From Nitrospira sp. (lineage in GTDB: Bacteria; Nitrospirota; Nitrospiria; Nitrospirales; Nitrospiraceae): DNA of 17,200 bases. The stretch covers positions 9,575 to 26,774 of the forward strand of contig JABMDH010000086.1 of the NCBI GenBank assembly GCA_015904075.1, given 5' to 3'. A model generated the notes under the pieces. That model was not told the DNA's origin. It made no database searches and saw nothing but the letters and a program-made list of their open reading frames with translations. Positions 6,835 through 14,735 of the stretch are shown piece after piece (position 1 is the stretch's first letter; the number at the start of each line of letters is the position of its first letter). Both the position numbers and the translations under genes were made by a program.

Positions 6835-7588
6835 TAGTTAGAAACTCCTTGGCTAGTGCAACGTAGGCCTGCGAACCGGCTGAAGCTGAGTTATACAATA
6901 TGCCTGGCCGGCCATAACTTGGGGCCTCTGCCAGTGCGACATTGCGGGGGATTACCGCACGATAGACTTTTTCCATAAAGTGCGACCGTACTTGATCGGC
7001 AACTTGGCGAGCCAATGTATTGCGAGCATCGAACATTGTCAAGACGATTCCTTCGATATGAAGATCAGGATTAAAGGATTGGCGCACTCGCTCGATACTG
7101 CCGATCAATCTAGTAAGGCCCTCCATCGCATAATATTCGCACTGAACCGGGATGAGTACAGAACTGGCTGCTGTAAGGGCATTGACGGTGAGAATGCCAA
7201 GTGCTGGCGGGCAATCGATAAAGATTACATCATATTGTTCAGCGACTTCTCCAATCACATCTTTCAACTGAGTTTCTCGAGCAACGGTATTTACCAGTTC
7301 TATTTCTGCTCCAGCAAGATCTGCATTAGCCGGAAGGACCGTGAGACCAGGAATAGCGCTTTTTACTCTGGCAACATCGAAATATGTGTCTTTAATCAAG
7401 CAGTTATATACAGTTTTCTTCAATGATCGCGGATCAATTCCAAGGCCGCTCGTCGCATTTCCCTGGGGGTCTAAATCGATTAAGAGAACGGATCTTCCTT
7501 CAAGGGCAATTGCCGACGCAAGATTGATCGTTGTAGTCGTCTTTCCTACCCCACCCTTTTGATTGGCTACTGCGATAATCTTTTTCAT
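6812..7588 (-). CDS. parA: Chromosome partitioning ATPase ParA (Soj)
   Basis: A 258-residue Walker-type ATPase without the N-terminal DNA-binding extension of plasmid ParAs, as usual for chromosomal Soj. The deviant Walker A ANQKGGVGKTTTTINLA (residues 7-23, signature Lys included), Walker A' DLDPQGNAT and Walker B DVIFIDCPPALGILT are all intact. ATP-bound ParA dimers coat the nucleoid and are released by ParB-parS, which moves the origin. The start ATG 7588 gives MKKIIAVANQKGG. A parS site lies 66 bp upstream, so ParB spreading could repress the parAB operon. The gene overlaps parB by 23 bp and follows rsmG by 103 bp, the common rsmG-parA-parB order. Confidence 0.97.
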   Translation of the reverse strand: MKKIIAVANQKGGVGKTTTTINLASAIALEGRSVLLIDLDPQGNATSGLGIDPRSLKKTVYNCLIKDTYFDVARVKSAIPGLTVLPANADLAGAEIELVNTVARETQLKDVIGEVAEQYDVIFIDCPPALGILTVNALTAASSVLIPVQCEYYAMEGLTRLIGSIERVRQSFNPDLHIEGIVLTMFDARNTLARQVADQVRSHFMEKVYRAVIPRNVALAEAPSYGRPGILYNSASAGSQAYVALAKEFLTNGKESAR

Positions 7589-7653
7589 ATGCAGCGAGCT
7601 CTAGACCCCTCTCTCAACAGATTCTGAAGATATGGGAGCGAGGTTACTGAAAA

Positions 7654-7669
7654 TGTTCCACGTGGAACA
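7654..7669. promoter_or_regulatory. parS: parS site 1 (ParB loading site), upstream of parA
   Basis: TGTTCCACGTGGAACA is a perfect 16-bp palindrome; it extends to 18 bp with flanking A/T at 7653-7670. It matches the widespread parS consensus TGTTNCACGTGNAACA. It lies in the rsmG-parA gap, where bound ParB could also regulate parA. Confidence 0.95.
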
Positions 7670-7691
7670 TCAATACATCACCACCACCATT

Positions 7692-8348
7692 TCATGCTGG
7701 TGACAAAATAGAAACCACTCTATGACCGAATCCCATTGGAAGGTCGAATTCACGTTCTTTGTTAATCGACCATCTATTCCCAAGCTCTAATGGATTAATT
7801 CGAGAGGATGAGTAGATGATAGCCTTCCCGCCAGGCATGAGAAGTTTTGACCCTCGCCGCAAGACCGACTCGTATTTCAACGCCCGCGTGGTCATATAGT
7901 CGAATTGAGATCCTTGGCTATTCTTGATGATGAACTGATCAAGGGTTCCATAGAAAATGGTGACATCTTTAAGCCGGAGGAGTCCGACGATAGAGTAGAG
8001 GAATGATATTTTCTTTTGGACTGGCTCTATCAGCGTGATATTCAAATCATTTCTGGTAATTTTCAGTGGAATACCTGGAAAGCCAGCCCCTGTTCCGATA
8101 TCGACAAGGCTGGTCCCCTGTGCAATCGGTTCTGCTGTCATCCCGGCAAGAGAGTCGACAAAATGCTTGACGATGATTTCTTCGCTCTCTGTGATACTGG
8201 TTAAGTTAACTGATCGATTCCAGATCTGGAGCTGTTCTAGATAGACCATGAATTGTTTCACTTGATCAGCTTGGAGATGAATGCCAATCTGATCAGAGAG
8301 TTTTTCAAAAATAGAAGAGAAGCTAGTGATCTGTTCCACGTGGAACAA
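7692..8348 (-). CDS. rsmG: 16S rRNA (guanine527-N7) methyltransferase RsmG
   Basis: A 218-residue SAM-dependent methyltransferase that makes m7G527 in 16S rRNA. It shows the RsmG N-terminal helical region (QFMVYLEQLQIWNRSVNLTSI), SAM motif I (SLVDIGTGAGFPGIPLKI, about residues 80-97), an acidic SAM-ribose region (ITLIEPVQKKISFL) and MTTRALKYES. An in-frame TAA lies immediately before TTG 8348, so TTG is the earliest possible start; its first codons (FHVEQ) are read from a parS site. GTG at 8339 is an alternative start, also inside parS. No Shine-Dalgarno is visible. Possible TTGACC and TAATTG boxes 17 bp apart just upstream would place the mRNA start within parS. It sits between mnmG and parA, the usual position. 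Confidence 0.95.
   Translation of the reverse strand: MFHVEQITSFSSIFEKLSDQIGIHLQADQVKQFMVYLEQLQIWNRSVNLTSITESEEIIVKHFVDSLAGMTAEPIAQGTSLVDIGTGAGFPGIPLKITRNDLNITLIEPVQKKISFLYSIVGLLRLKDVTIFYGTLDQFIIKNSQGSQFDYMTTRALKYESVLRRGSKLLMPGGKAIIYSSSRINPLELGNRWSINKEREFDLPMGFGHRVVSILSPA
8332..8347. promoter_or_regulatory. parS: parS site 2 (ParB loading site), on the rsmG start
   Basis: TGTTCCACGTGGAACA, identical to site 1 and 678 bp away. It covers the first codons of rsmG, including all but one base of its TTG start. ParB loaded here would sit on the translation and possibly the transcription start of rsmG. Confidence 0.95.
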
Positions 8349-8400
8349 TTACGTGAATGTGCATGCCAGGTCAAGAGAAACGTTCTGTGAAACGAGCGGA

Positions 8401-10293
8401 TTACTCGATATTACTAATGACCACTTGTTGAGGGGGTTGGCGGTGGTGTTTTTCTACCGCAACGAGGAGTAGTGATATTGCAGCAGGCGTGATCCCGGAT
8501 ATTCTTGAAGCCTGCCCGATTGTCTCTGGACGTACCTTCTTCAGTTTTTCCCGTACCTCGCGGGAGAACCCAGACACCACATCGTAGTTGAAAGTCTGTG
8601 GGATATATCGTTGCTCAAACTTCTTGAATTTCCAAATCTGGTGAAGCTGACGCTTGATGTAACCGTCGTACTTGATTTGAAGTTCAACTTCATCTGCAAT
8701 TTCAATATCTTCAATGGCATCTATTTCCAACGTTCGCAGAAGGTCCTGGTAGGTTGATTCCTGTCTTCGCAGAATTTGGGCTAGAGTTTGTGAAGAAGAA
8801 ATGTCTCGAAGATAGGTGTTGTTTGTTCGTGAACGGATCGAGTCGGTTAATCGTGGCCTTGCCCGGTTGAGTCGGACGACCTCGCTTTCAATTGCTGTCT
8901 TTTTTTCCACGAGTCTGTCGTAAGCCAGGTCATCGACCAGTCCAAGTTGATGACCGATCTGCATGAGCCGTAGATCGGCATTGCTATGACGAAGCAGTAA
9001 CCGATACTCCGCTCGCGAGGTAAACATTCGATAGGGCTCATAGGCATCTTTTGTAATCAGGTCATCAATCAGGACCCCGATATAGGCTTGAGAGCGATCC
9101 AGAAGCAGCGGTGGCTGATTTTTCAGTTTGAGAACAGCATTGACTCCTGCCATCAGCCCCTGCGCAGCCGCTTCTTCGTAGCCGGACGTTCCATTGATCT
9201 GTCCCGCATGGTACAGGCCTGTGACTAATTTAGTCTCCAGCGTTTGATGGAGTTGACGGGGTGGGAAATAATCGTATTCGATCGCATAGCCAGGTTTGAG
9301 CATCTTCGCCTGTTGCAATCCTGGAATCGTCTTGAGGACGGCTGTTTGAACATCGACGGGCAGGCTGGTCGAGATACCGTTTGGATAGAACTCGATGGAG
9401 TCGAGCCCTTCCGGCTCTACAAAAATCTGGTGCCGCTCTTTATCCGCAAACCGCACCACTTTGTCCTCGATGGAAGGACAGTATCGAGGCCCGATGGATT
9501 CAATCACACCGCTGTAGAGCGGTGAGCGGTCAAGATTTGCTCGAATCATGTCATGCGTTGCCTGATTCGTGTAGGTCAGATGGCAAAGGATCTGCCGGGT
9601 CTCGATTTTCTTGGTCCGATAGGAAAACGGCGGAGGCGGATTGTCGCCCGGCTGGGGAATCATGACTGAAAAGTCGATCGTGTTTTTGTCCAAGCGCGGC
9701 GGCGTACCGGTCTTCAAGCGTCCGATCTCGAAACCGAGATCACGCATGCAATCGGACAAGTGCTCCGCTGAGGCTTCTCCCGCGCGCCCTGCCGGGAAAT
9801 GGCTCAACCCGATATGGATAAGTCCCTTAAGGAATGTTCCTGATGTCAACACGACGGCCTTCGCAGTGATCGTCTGGCCGCAACCTGTCACAATCCCGGT
9901 GACTGCACCGCCGGCTGTCAGCAGGCGATCGACAGTTCCTTCGACAATGGTAAGGCGTGTTTCGCGTGCGAGCGTATCCTGCATGGCCGAGCGATAGAGC
10001 GCCTTATCGCATTGGGCGCGCAGCGCCCGCACCGCCGGCCCCTTGCTCGTGTTGATGAATCGAAACTGAATGCCAGCCCGGTCCGTATTCCGCCCCATCT
10101 CACCGCCGAGGGCGTCGATTTCTTTGACCAGATGCCCCTTGGCAATCCCACCGATGGCGGGGTTGCAGGACATTTGTGCAATACGGGACCGCTCCATCGT
10201 CAGGAGTAAGGTCGCCGCGCCCATCCGCGCCGATGCGAGCGCCGCTTCGCATCCGGCATGGCCTCCACCCACCACGATCACATCGAATTCCAT
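8401..10293 (-). CDS. mnmG: tRNA uridine-5-carboxymethylaminomethyl modification enzyme MnmG (GidA)
   Basis: A 630-residue FAD enzyme that, with MnmE, adds the aminomethyl or carboxymethylaminomethyl group at C5 of wobble uridine 34. The N-terminal dinucleotide-binding motif is [19 protein letters not shown]. Family signatures follow: [43 protein letters not shown], the [16 protein letters not shown] box, and the C-terminal [15 protein letters not shown] segment with a helical tail ([16 protein letters not shown]) that binds MnmE. The ATG at 10293 is preferred: AGGAG lies 8 nt upstream, whereas the in-frame GTG at 10299 is only 2 nt from it. It starts 15 bp after mnmE, clearly co-transcribed, and is followed 52 bp later by rsmG. 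Confidence 0.98.
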   Translation of the reverse strand: MEFDVIVVGGGHAGCEAALASARMGAATLLLTMERSRIAQMSCNPAIGGIAKGHLVKEIDALGGEMGRNTDRAGIQFRFINTSKGPAVRALRAQCDKALYRSAMQDTLARETRLTIVEGTVDRLLTAGGAVTGIVTGCGQTITAKAVVLTSGTFLKGLIHIGLSHFPAGRAGEASAEHLSDCMRDLGFEIGRLKTGTPPRLDKNTIDFSVMIPQPGDNPPPPFSYRTKKIETRQILCHLTYTNQATHDMIRANLDRSPLYSGVIESIGPRYCPSIEDKVVRFADKERHQIFVEPEGLDSIEFYPNGISTSLPVDVQTAVLKTIPGLQQAKMLKPGYAIEYDYFPPRQLHQTLETKLVTGLYHAGQINGTSGYEEAAAQGLMAGVNAVLKLKNQPPLLLDRSQAYIGVLIDDLITKDAYEPYRMFTSRAEYRLLLRHSNADLRLMQIGHQLGLVDDLAYDRLVEKKTAIESEVVRLNRARPRLTDSIRSRTNNTYLRDISSSQTLAQILRRQESTYQDLLRTLEIDAIEDIEIADEVELQIKYDGYIKRQLHQIWKFKKFEQRYIPQTFNYDVVSGFSREVREKLKKVRPETIGQASRISGITPAAISLLLVAVEKHHRQPPQQVVISNIE

Positions 10294-10308
10294 AGACACC
10301 GCTCCTAC

Positions 10309-11754
10309 CTATTTACCGATACAGAATTCAGAAAATATCCGATTCAAAATCTCGTCGGAGGTGATTGCCCCGGTCACTTCTCCGAGCGCATCAGACGCTC
10401 CCCGAAGGTCGATGGCGAGAAACTCCGGTTCAACCCCATTGCGAACAGAATCCAGTGCCTCTCGAATCGATGTGTCCGCACGTTCCAAGGCCTGGCGATG
10501 GCGGACATTGGTGATCGTCATGCTACCTGTAGACTCCAAAGATGCCGGTAACAAATATGATCGAATGGATTCTCGTAGCCCGTCGAGCCCCATACCTGTT
10601 CGAACGGATGTCACGAGTACCCTGCAGCCTGTGCCTTCCTCGGCCAGGCGAGACAGACGCATGAGTCGATCAGTGTCTACCAGGTCACTCTTGTTAATGA
10701 CGACGAGGCTCATATGGGAGCCAGGCAACAATAACATCGGGCTCAGATCCTGTTCTTGCAGCTCAGTCGCATCCAGGACATGCAGGACGAGATCACCCAG
10801 TTCCACGGCCGAATGGGTCCGCTTGATACCTTCTTGCTCCACGACATCGGCAGTGTCACGCAGACCCGCAGTATCCACTAACGTAATCATAAGACCATCC
10901 CACACTACAGACTCTTCAATCACATCGCGGGTAGTGCCCGGGATGTCCGTCACGATCGCCCGGTCTATACCAAGTAGAGTATTCAACAGGCTTGATTTCC
11001 CTACGTTTGGGCGACCGGTGATGACCACGCGCGCGCCTTCTCGCAACCTGACCCCTCGCGCTGATGTCTCAAGCATTGTCCGGATCGCATGGCTGGTCTC
11101 TTCCAGCGCGGAGCGCAGCTCTTCTTGTTCAATAAAGGCGATATCTTCTTCAGCGAAGTCGATGCCGGCCTCAACTTGTGCCAACAGCCTGACGAAACGT
11201 GCCCGCAGCAGTTCAACGTGCTGTCCTAATTCGCCACGGAGGTGACGTTGCGCAATTTTCAGTCCTGCCTCGGACTTTGCCCGAATCGTATCGAGTACAG
11301 CCTCTGCTTGAGACAAATCCAGGCGTCCATTCAGAAAAGCACGTTGTGTAAATTCTCCAGGCTCAGCCAAACGGGCGCCTGCGGTCAGGCAGGCTTCACA
11401 CACCAAGCGAAGGACTACAGTGCCGGCGTGACAATGAATTTCGACCACGTCCTCTGCGGTGAAGGAACGGGGCCCTTTCATGAATACGACGAGGGCTTCG
11501 TCAATGAAATCTCTGTCCGGTCGATTCAAGCTCGCAGCAGGAGTGTCGCTGTGAGCCGGCTGCTCTGGTGCAAGAATATCGGCGAGATGGAGCGTATGGG
11601 AGGAAACGGTTTTCAGTAGCAACCCGGAACGAAGTCGCACGATCTTTTCTGCGATGGACAGTGTCCTGGGGCCACTGATGCGGACCATGCCGATTCCACC
11701 CTCGCCTGCGGGAGTGGCAATGGCACAAATTGTGTCCTCAAGGTCTCCATCCAT
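10309..11754 (-). CDS. mnmE: tRNA modification GTPase MnmE (TrmE)
   Basis: A 481-residue GTPase partner of MnmG. The N-terminal domain (DTICAIATPAGEGGIGMVRISG) binds 5-formyl-tetrahydrofolate, the one-carbon donor. A helical domain includes GEFTQRAFLNGRLDLSQAEAV. The inserted G domain has G1 GRPNVGKS (247-254), G2 DIPGTTRD (270-277), G3 DTAG (294-297) and G4 NKSD (354-357), and the protein ends FCIGK, with the conserved C-terminal Cys. A Pro/Ala-rich stretch at residues 62-80 is an extra loop. The ATG at 11754 has an A/T-rich upstream region without a visible Shine-Dalgarno. It follows yidC by 75 bp containing a long hairpin. Confidence 0.97.
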   Translation of the reverse strand: MDGDLEDTICAIATPAGEGGIGMVRISGPRTLSIAEKIVRLRSGLLLKTVSSHTLHLADILAPEQPAHSDTPAASLNRPDRDFIDEALVVFMKGPRSFTAEDVVEIHCHAGTVVLRLVCEACLTAGARLAEPGEFTQRAFLNGRLDLSQAEAVLDTIRAKSEAGLKIAQRHLRGELGQHVELLRARFVRLLAQVEAGIDFAEEDIAFIEQEELRSALEETSHAIRTMLETSARGVRLREGARVVITGRPNVGKSSLLNTLLGIDRAIVTDIPGTTRDVIEESVVWDGLMITLVDTAGLRDTADVVEQEGIKRTHSAVELGDLVLHVLDATELQEQDLSPMLLLPGSHMSLVVINKSDLVDTDRLMRLSRLAEEGTGCRVLVTSVRTGMGLDGLRESIRSYLLPASLESTGSMTITNVRHRQALERADTSIREALDSVRNGVEPEFLAIDLRGASDALGEVTGAITSDEILNRIFSEFCIGK

Positions 11755-11770
11755 AAATATATAGACAAGC

Positions 11771-11807
11771 CGGTCTCTGTCCCACAGGCGTCGTGTGTAA
11801 CAGACCG
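11771..11807. other. Imperfect hairpin between yidC and mnmE
   Basis: The arms CGGTCT-c-TGT-cc-CACA and TGTG-ta-ACA-GACCG pair with small bulges around a 7-nt loop. In the minus-strand RNA it lies downstream of the yidC stop and is followed by CTTGTCTATATATTT, moderately U-rich, then the mnmE ATG. It could be a weak terminator, a processing site, or simply a spacer structure. Confidence 0.4.
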
Positions 11808-11829
11808 ATCCAACAAACGAGAAGCCGGG

Positions 11830-13524
11830 TCACTTCTTTACGGCTGCGTCCGCAACCACCGGCACCGGGGGATTGCGCTTGAAAATGAATCGATCCGTGA
11901 CAAGTTGCTGTCCGATCGTCAGCGTATTATTGGTCAACCAATACAGCACGAGACCGGCGGGAAAATTGATAAAAAGAAAGGTCATGAACACCGGCAACAG
12001 CAGCATCATCTTTGCCTGAGCTGGATCCATCGTCGTGGGGGTAATTTTCTGCTGAATCACCATGGTGCCACCCATGACGATCGGCAGGACATAAAAAGGG
12101 TCCTGAATAGACAGGTCGTTGATCCATAGCCATAAGGGCGCTTGGCGCAAATCGATTGCAACATTCAGAATGTTGAATAGCGCCACAAAGACCGGCATTT
12201 GCAGCACCATCGGCAGGCACCCGCCGACCGGATTGACCTTGTGGTCGCGATACACCTTGATGAGTTCTTTGTTCAGACGCTCACGATCTTCTTTGAACTT
12301 CTCCTGAATCTCCAGGACCCTCGGTTGAATCCCGGCCATTTGTTTCATCGACTTGTAGCTCTTGTATTGGAGGGGCACAAACAGCAGCTTGATCGCGATG
12401 GTCAGCAGAATGATGGCGGCTCCGTAGTTGCCGGTGTAATCGTTGATCGTGCGCAGCACATAAAACAGCGGCTTCGCCACCATCTTGACCATGTCCCAAC
12501 TTCCAAAAATGAACCAGCCGAAGTCGACGGTATCTTCCAGGCCAAGTTCGAGTGCTCGCAGCGTGTCATATTCCTTGGGGCCGGCATAGAGATGAAATTC
12601 GATTGGGGCTTCGGATGAAGCGATGGGGATAAGAACGGATGTTGAGGCCAGCTTCTCGCCTTCCTTTTTCACCAAAACGGTTGGGCTCTCCTGTGGGATA
12701 AGCACAGATAAAAAATACTTATCCTGGAGGCCGGCCCATTTCACGGACCCCTTGTGCTCCGTTTCAGAATCGGGCAAGTCCAGCTTGATCTTGCCATCGA
12801 CCAGTGCCACAGGACCGATCGAGCCAATAAAGCCCTCGCCCCATTCCACAATGCCGAAATTCGTGCCCAACCCAACCTGCATAGAGCCAGAGAGTCCGGT
12901 CTGATTCAGCGATATATCCACCAGATAGCTGTTTGCATGAAACGTCAGCTGTTTGACGATACGCACACCCGTAGACTGGTTTTCATACGTAAAGGTCAGA
13001 TGGCCGGTGGGGTTCTTGTCGTCCAGGGTCGTAAAGTCTCGCGTGACCCGATAGTTCCCGTCGCTGATTTCTTTCGAAAGGTTTGAATCGTCCAGTCTGA
13101 TCGACAACGGGCCGGCGAACTTTCCGCCTTGCCTGACCATCTGTACGGGGGGTGCATTGTTATCCGCGCTGCTGCGATAGCGCTTGAGCTCCCAACTCGT
13201 CAGCACCGCGCCGCGGGACATAAATTTTGCACGGTAGAGGGTGGTGTCCACCTCGACCGTCTCCCCAACCGTACTGACGGGTTCGTGAGGAGGGGTTTTC
13301 TCTACTGCACCTTTGTCGGCGGAAGGTTTTATGGGAGAGGCGCTCGCCGAGGTTGTTTCGCGTGGAACAGATGAAGTTGATGGCGTGGGATCGGTTGCCG
13401 GCGCCGGTTCTTCAATTTTAGGGGGATCAGGGAGCAGGCCCAGTTGCTTGAGCGCGTACTCGTACCCAAAGATAATCGTCAGTGAGAGCACAAGGAACAC
13501 AATGACGCGCTTTTCCATGAGCAA
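11830..13524 (-). CDS. yidC: Membrane protein insertase YidC (diderm type, long periplasmic domain)
   Basis: A 564-residue inner-membrane insertase that works alone or with SecYEG. TM1 is RVIVFLVLSLTIIFGYEYAL, followed by a Pro/Ser/Thr-rich linker (residues 36-75) and the large periplasmic beta-sandwich P1 domain (about 80-350), as in diderms. The conserved 60KD_IMP core follows: the TM2 region NYGAAIILLTIAIKLLFVPL, a cytosolic coiled-coil hairpin (KSMKQMAGIQPRVLEIQEKF), NPVGGCLPMVLQMPVFVALF, and the last TM helices ending FPAGLVLYWLTNNTL. The start is TTG 13524 (AGGGG 9 nt upstream) or ATG 13518 two codons later; the SD spacing slightly favours TTG. It is 29 bp behind yidD. A parS-like sequence lies in the linker coding region. 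No jag gene follows, unlike in many Firmicutes. Confidence 0.97.
   Translation of the reverse strand: MLMEKRVIVFLVLSLTIIFGYEYALKQLGLLPDPPKIEEPAPATDPTPSTSSVPRETTSASASPIKPSADKGAVEKTPPHEPVSTVGETVEVDTTLYRAKFMSRGAVLTSWELKRYRSSADNNAPPVQMVRQGGKFAGPLSIRLDDSNLSKEISDGNYRVTRDFTTLDDKNPTGHLTFTYENQSTGVRIVKQLTFHANSYLVDISLNQTGLSGSMQVGLGTNFGIVEWGEGFIGSIGPVALVDGKIKLDLPDSETEHKGSVKWAGLQDKYFLSVLIPQESPTVLVKKEGEKLASTSVLIPIASSEAPIEFHLYAGPKEYDTLRALELGLEDTVDFGWFIFGSWDMVKMVAKPLFYVLRTINDYTGNYGAAIILLTIAIKLLFVPLQYKSYKSMKQMAGIQPRVLEIQEKFKEDRERLNKELIKVYRDHKVNPVGGCLPMVLQMPVFVALFNILNVAIDLRQAPLWLWINDLSIQDPFYVLPIVMGGTMVIQQKITPTTMDPAQAKMMLLLPVFMTFLFINFPAGLVLYWLTNNTLTIGQQLVTDRFIFKRNPPVPVVADAAVKK
13354..13369. promoter_or_regulatory. 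Degenerate parS-like site inside yidC
   Basis: TGTTTCGCGTGGAACA differs from the two perfect local sites at 2 of 16 positions. One half-site (GTGGAACA) is exact; the other (TGTTTCGC) is altered. It lies in the low-constraint linker of yidC (codons for VPRETT), about 5 kb from parS site 2. It may be a weak ParB site or chance. Confidence 0.35.
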
Positions 13525-13553
13525 GATATGTTTCCCCTAGAGTGTATGAACCG

Positions 13554-13763
13554 CTACTTGACCGGGTCTTCTCCCCCGGGATGGAAGGGATGGCACTTCA
13601 TCAGGCGGACCAATGTCAGGCCAAGACCTTGCAGCGCACCGTACCGATTCACGGCATCCAAGGCGTATCGAGAGCATGTGGGTTCGAACCGGCAGGCCGG
13701 ACCAAGCAAAGGAGAAATCATCAAGCGGTACCCATGAATGATCCAGAGACACAGTTTTCGCAT
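13554..13763 (-). CDS. yidD: Membrane protein insertion efficiency factor YidD
   Basis: A 69-residue small, basic, membrane-associated protein with the full YidD signature: WIIHGYRLMISPLLGPACRF, EPTCSRYALDAVNRYG, then GLTLVRLMKCHPFHPGG. The conserved Cys and Pro-Thr-Cys-Ser positions are intact. It helps YidC-dependent insertion. Its ATG lies one base after the rnpA TGA, and it is followed 29 bp later by yidC, the standard rnpA-yidD-yidC order, so coupled translation with rnpA is likely. Confidence 0.95.
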   Translation of the reverse strand: MRKLCLWIIHGYRLMISPLLGPACRFEPTCSRYALDAVNRYGALQGLGLTLVRLMKCHPFHPGGEDPVK

Positions 13764-13764
13764 A

Positions 13765-14127
13765 TCAATCCGCCCTTGGTCGAATCAGATGAATTCGCCG
13801 TAATGACGTTTCCCACATCCGGGTCAAGTCTTCGTGCGTCTGCACCAGCGCTTCGCGTTTCGGGAATATCAGAAGGGCCTGACCGGGAATCAAGTCCTGG
13901 TGCCGCTGTCTCACCAACGCACGAAAAACCCGCTTGGCCCGATTTCTCCGAACCGCATTGCCGAAGCGCCTCCCGACGATAATTCCGACGCGGCTCGGCG
14001 CGTCATCCATCTTGTACGTCAACAGATTAAACAACGCCGTGGAGATCCGCCGTCCGTGACGTTTGACCGTTTCAATCTCCCGGCTGGCCCGTAAGAAAAT
14101 GCTGCTCTCTCCTTGCGGTTTCGACAT
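13765..14127 (-). CDS. rnpA: Ribonuclease P protein component
   Basis: A 120-residue, basic RNase P protein subunit that assists the RNA subunit in tRNA 5' maturation. FLRASREIETVKRHGRRIST matches the family N-terminal helix region. The RNR signature is VGIIVGRRFGNAVRRNRAKRVFRALVR (about 55-81), followed by IPGQALLIFPKREAL. The start is uncertain: ATG 14127 gives the usual family length but lacks a clear SD. GTG 14154 (nine codons upstream, VQPWND) has AAGGA 4 nt before it. The frame stays open much further upstream, but there it overlaps rpmH in another frame and is not believed. It lies 143 bp downstream of rpmH and one base before yidD. Confidence 0.92.
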   Translation of the reverse strand: MSKPQGESSIFLRASREIETVKRHGRRISTALFNLLTYKMDDAPSRVGIIVGRRFGNAVRRNRAKRVFRALVRQRHQDLIPGQALLIFPKREALVQTHEDLTRMWETSLRRIHLIRPRAD

Positions 14128-14270
14128 CGCGAAAGGATCGTTCCACGGCTGCACGCCGTCCTTCGATGGTCTGAGTCGGGATGGCTTCTGACAGGGAGAT
14201 GTGCTCCCAGGGCAGCGAGATGTCACCGGCAGATGCACAGAAGAACATCGAGAATGCCGTCGGTGGCGAG

Positions 14271-14408
14271 CTAGACCGTCAAACGGGCCCGTCCCTTCGC
14301 ACGTCGACGAGCCAACACTCGACGCCCGTTTTTTGTGCTCATGCGCTTTCGGAAACCATGTTCGCGTTTCTTTTTGAGATTCGATGGCTGCTGAAATGTA
14401 AAGGACAC
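14271..14408 (-). CDS. rpmH: 50S ribosomal protein L34
   Basis: A 45-residue protein starting [18 protein letters not shown], then [19 protein letters not shown] and KGRARLTV, an unmistakable L34 with its Arg/Lys-rich core. The start is GTG 14408, preceded by GGGAGGAG about 5 nt upstream, a strong ribosome binding site. It is small and easily missed because a longer open frame (that of rnpA) covers it on the same strand. L34 sits in the large subunit near the exit tunnel. It opens the rpmH-rnpA-yidD-yidC cluster. dnaA, often its upstream neighbour, is not here. Confidence 0.96.
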   Translation of the reverse strand: MSFTFQQPSNLKKKREHGFRKRMSTKNGRRVLARRRAKGRARLTV

Positions 14409-14461
14409 GGGGCTCCTCCCTCACGATCATTAAAAAGCGGACCACTCTAAATGAACGGTGC

Positions 14462-14467
14462 ATTATA
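14462..14467 (-). promoter_or_regulatory. Candidate -10 box for the rpmH operon
   Basis: A perfect TATAAT on the minus strand, about 55 bp before the rpmH GTG. No good -35 is seen 16-18 bp upstream; a TTGACG is only 4 bp away, too close to pair with it. The implied leader is about 47 nt. Confidence 0.4.
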
Positions 14468-14661
14468 GGAGCGTCAATTTACAGTCTTCTACGACTCCGG
14501 TCATTTGGACGATTGCGTCTCTCCGTTACTCCCTTTCTTCTTTGAGGCGCTTTTGTCTCCACAGCACCAGATTGCCACAATATAAGCCGATGCTTTTACG
14601 CCATGCATCATCTAAACTATTAATATAATGAACTTATTTGTCATATTTGAAAATCAGTTCT

Positions 14662-14677
14662 TGGCACCGAGCTTGCT
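14662..14677 (+). promoter_or_regulatory. Sigma-54 (RpoN) promoter for the lipoprotein gene
   Basis: TGGCAC-CGAGC-TTGCT matches the -24/-12 consensus TGGCAC-N5-TTGCW at every defined position, with the invariant GG and GC. With the -12 C at 14676, transcription should start near A14688, giving a leader of about 76 nt ahead of the gene at 14764. The A/T-rich block just upstream is where DNA bending by IHF-like proteins and an enhancer-binding activator would be expected, but I cannot name an activator site. Confidence 0.75.
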
Positions 14678-14692
14678 GTTTAATAGGAATTG

Positions 14693-14735
14693 CCCTGCAG
14701 TGTTCCCTGCTGTAGGGGACTAGCATCGGGAACAC
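14693..14735 (+). promoter_or_regulatory. Leader with two mutually exclusive stems
   Basis: Stem B pairs GTGTTCCC (14700-14707) with GGGAACAC (14728-14735) and is extended by TGCT (14708-14711) with AGCA (14722-14725), a 12-bp helix with a 2-nt bulge. Stem A pairs CCCTGCAG (14693-14700) with CTGTAGGG (14710-14717), 8 bp with one G-U. They share bases, so only one can form. Both lie in the predicted 5' leader. Alternatively the inverted repeat is a protein operator just downstream of the promoter. Confidence 0.55.

Noticed and set aside
8349..8400. GTGAAAC half-site in the mnmG-rsmG gap as another parS
   Set aside because: The second half does not match; likely chance beside the real site.
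10070..11245. 391-codon plus-strand open frame across the mnmG-mnmE junction
   Set aside because: Ser/Arg/Pro-rich composition typical of antisense to conserved genes; both opposite-strand genes are unmistakable.
14128..14463. Upstream extension of the rnpA frame to 232 residues
   Set aside because: It overlaps the clear rpmH gene in another frame and has no RnpA similarity before about 14127; retained only as rnpA from 14127 or 14154.
14605..14655. A/T-rich block considered as a DNA unwinding element of oriC
   Set aside because: No DnaA boxes nearby; it is better explained as the upstream region of the sigma-54 promoter.
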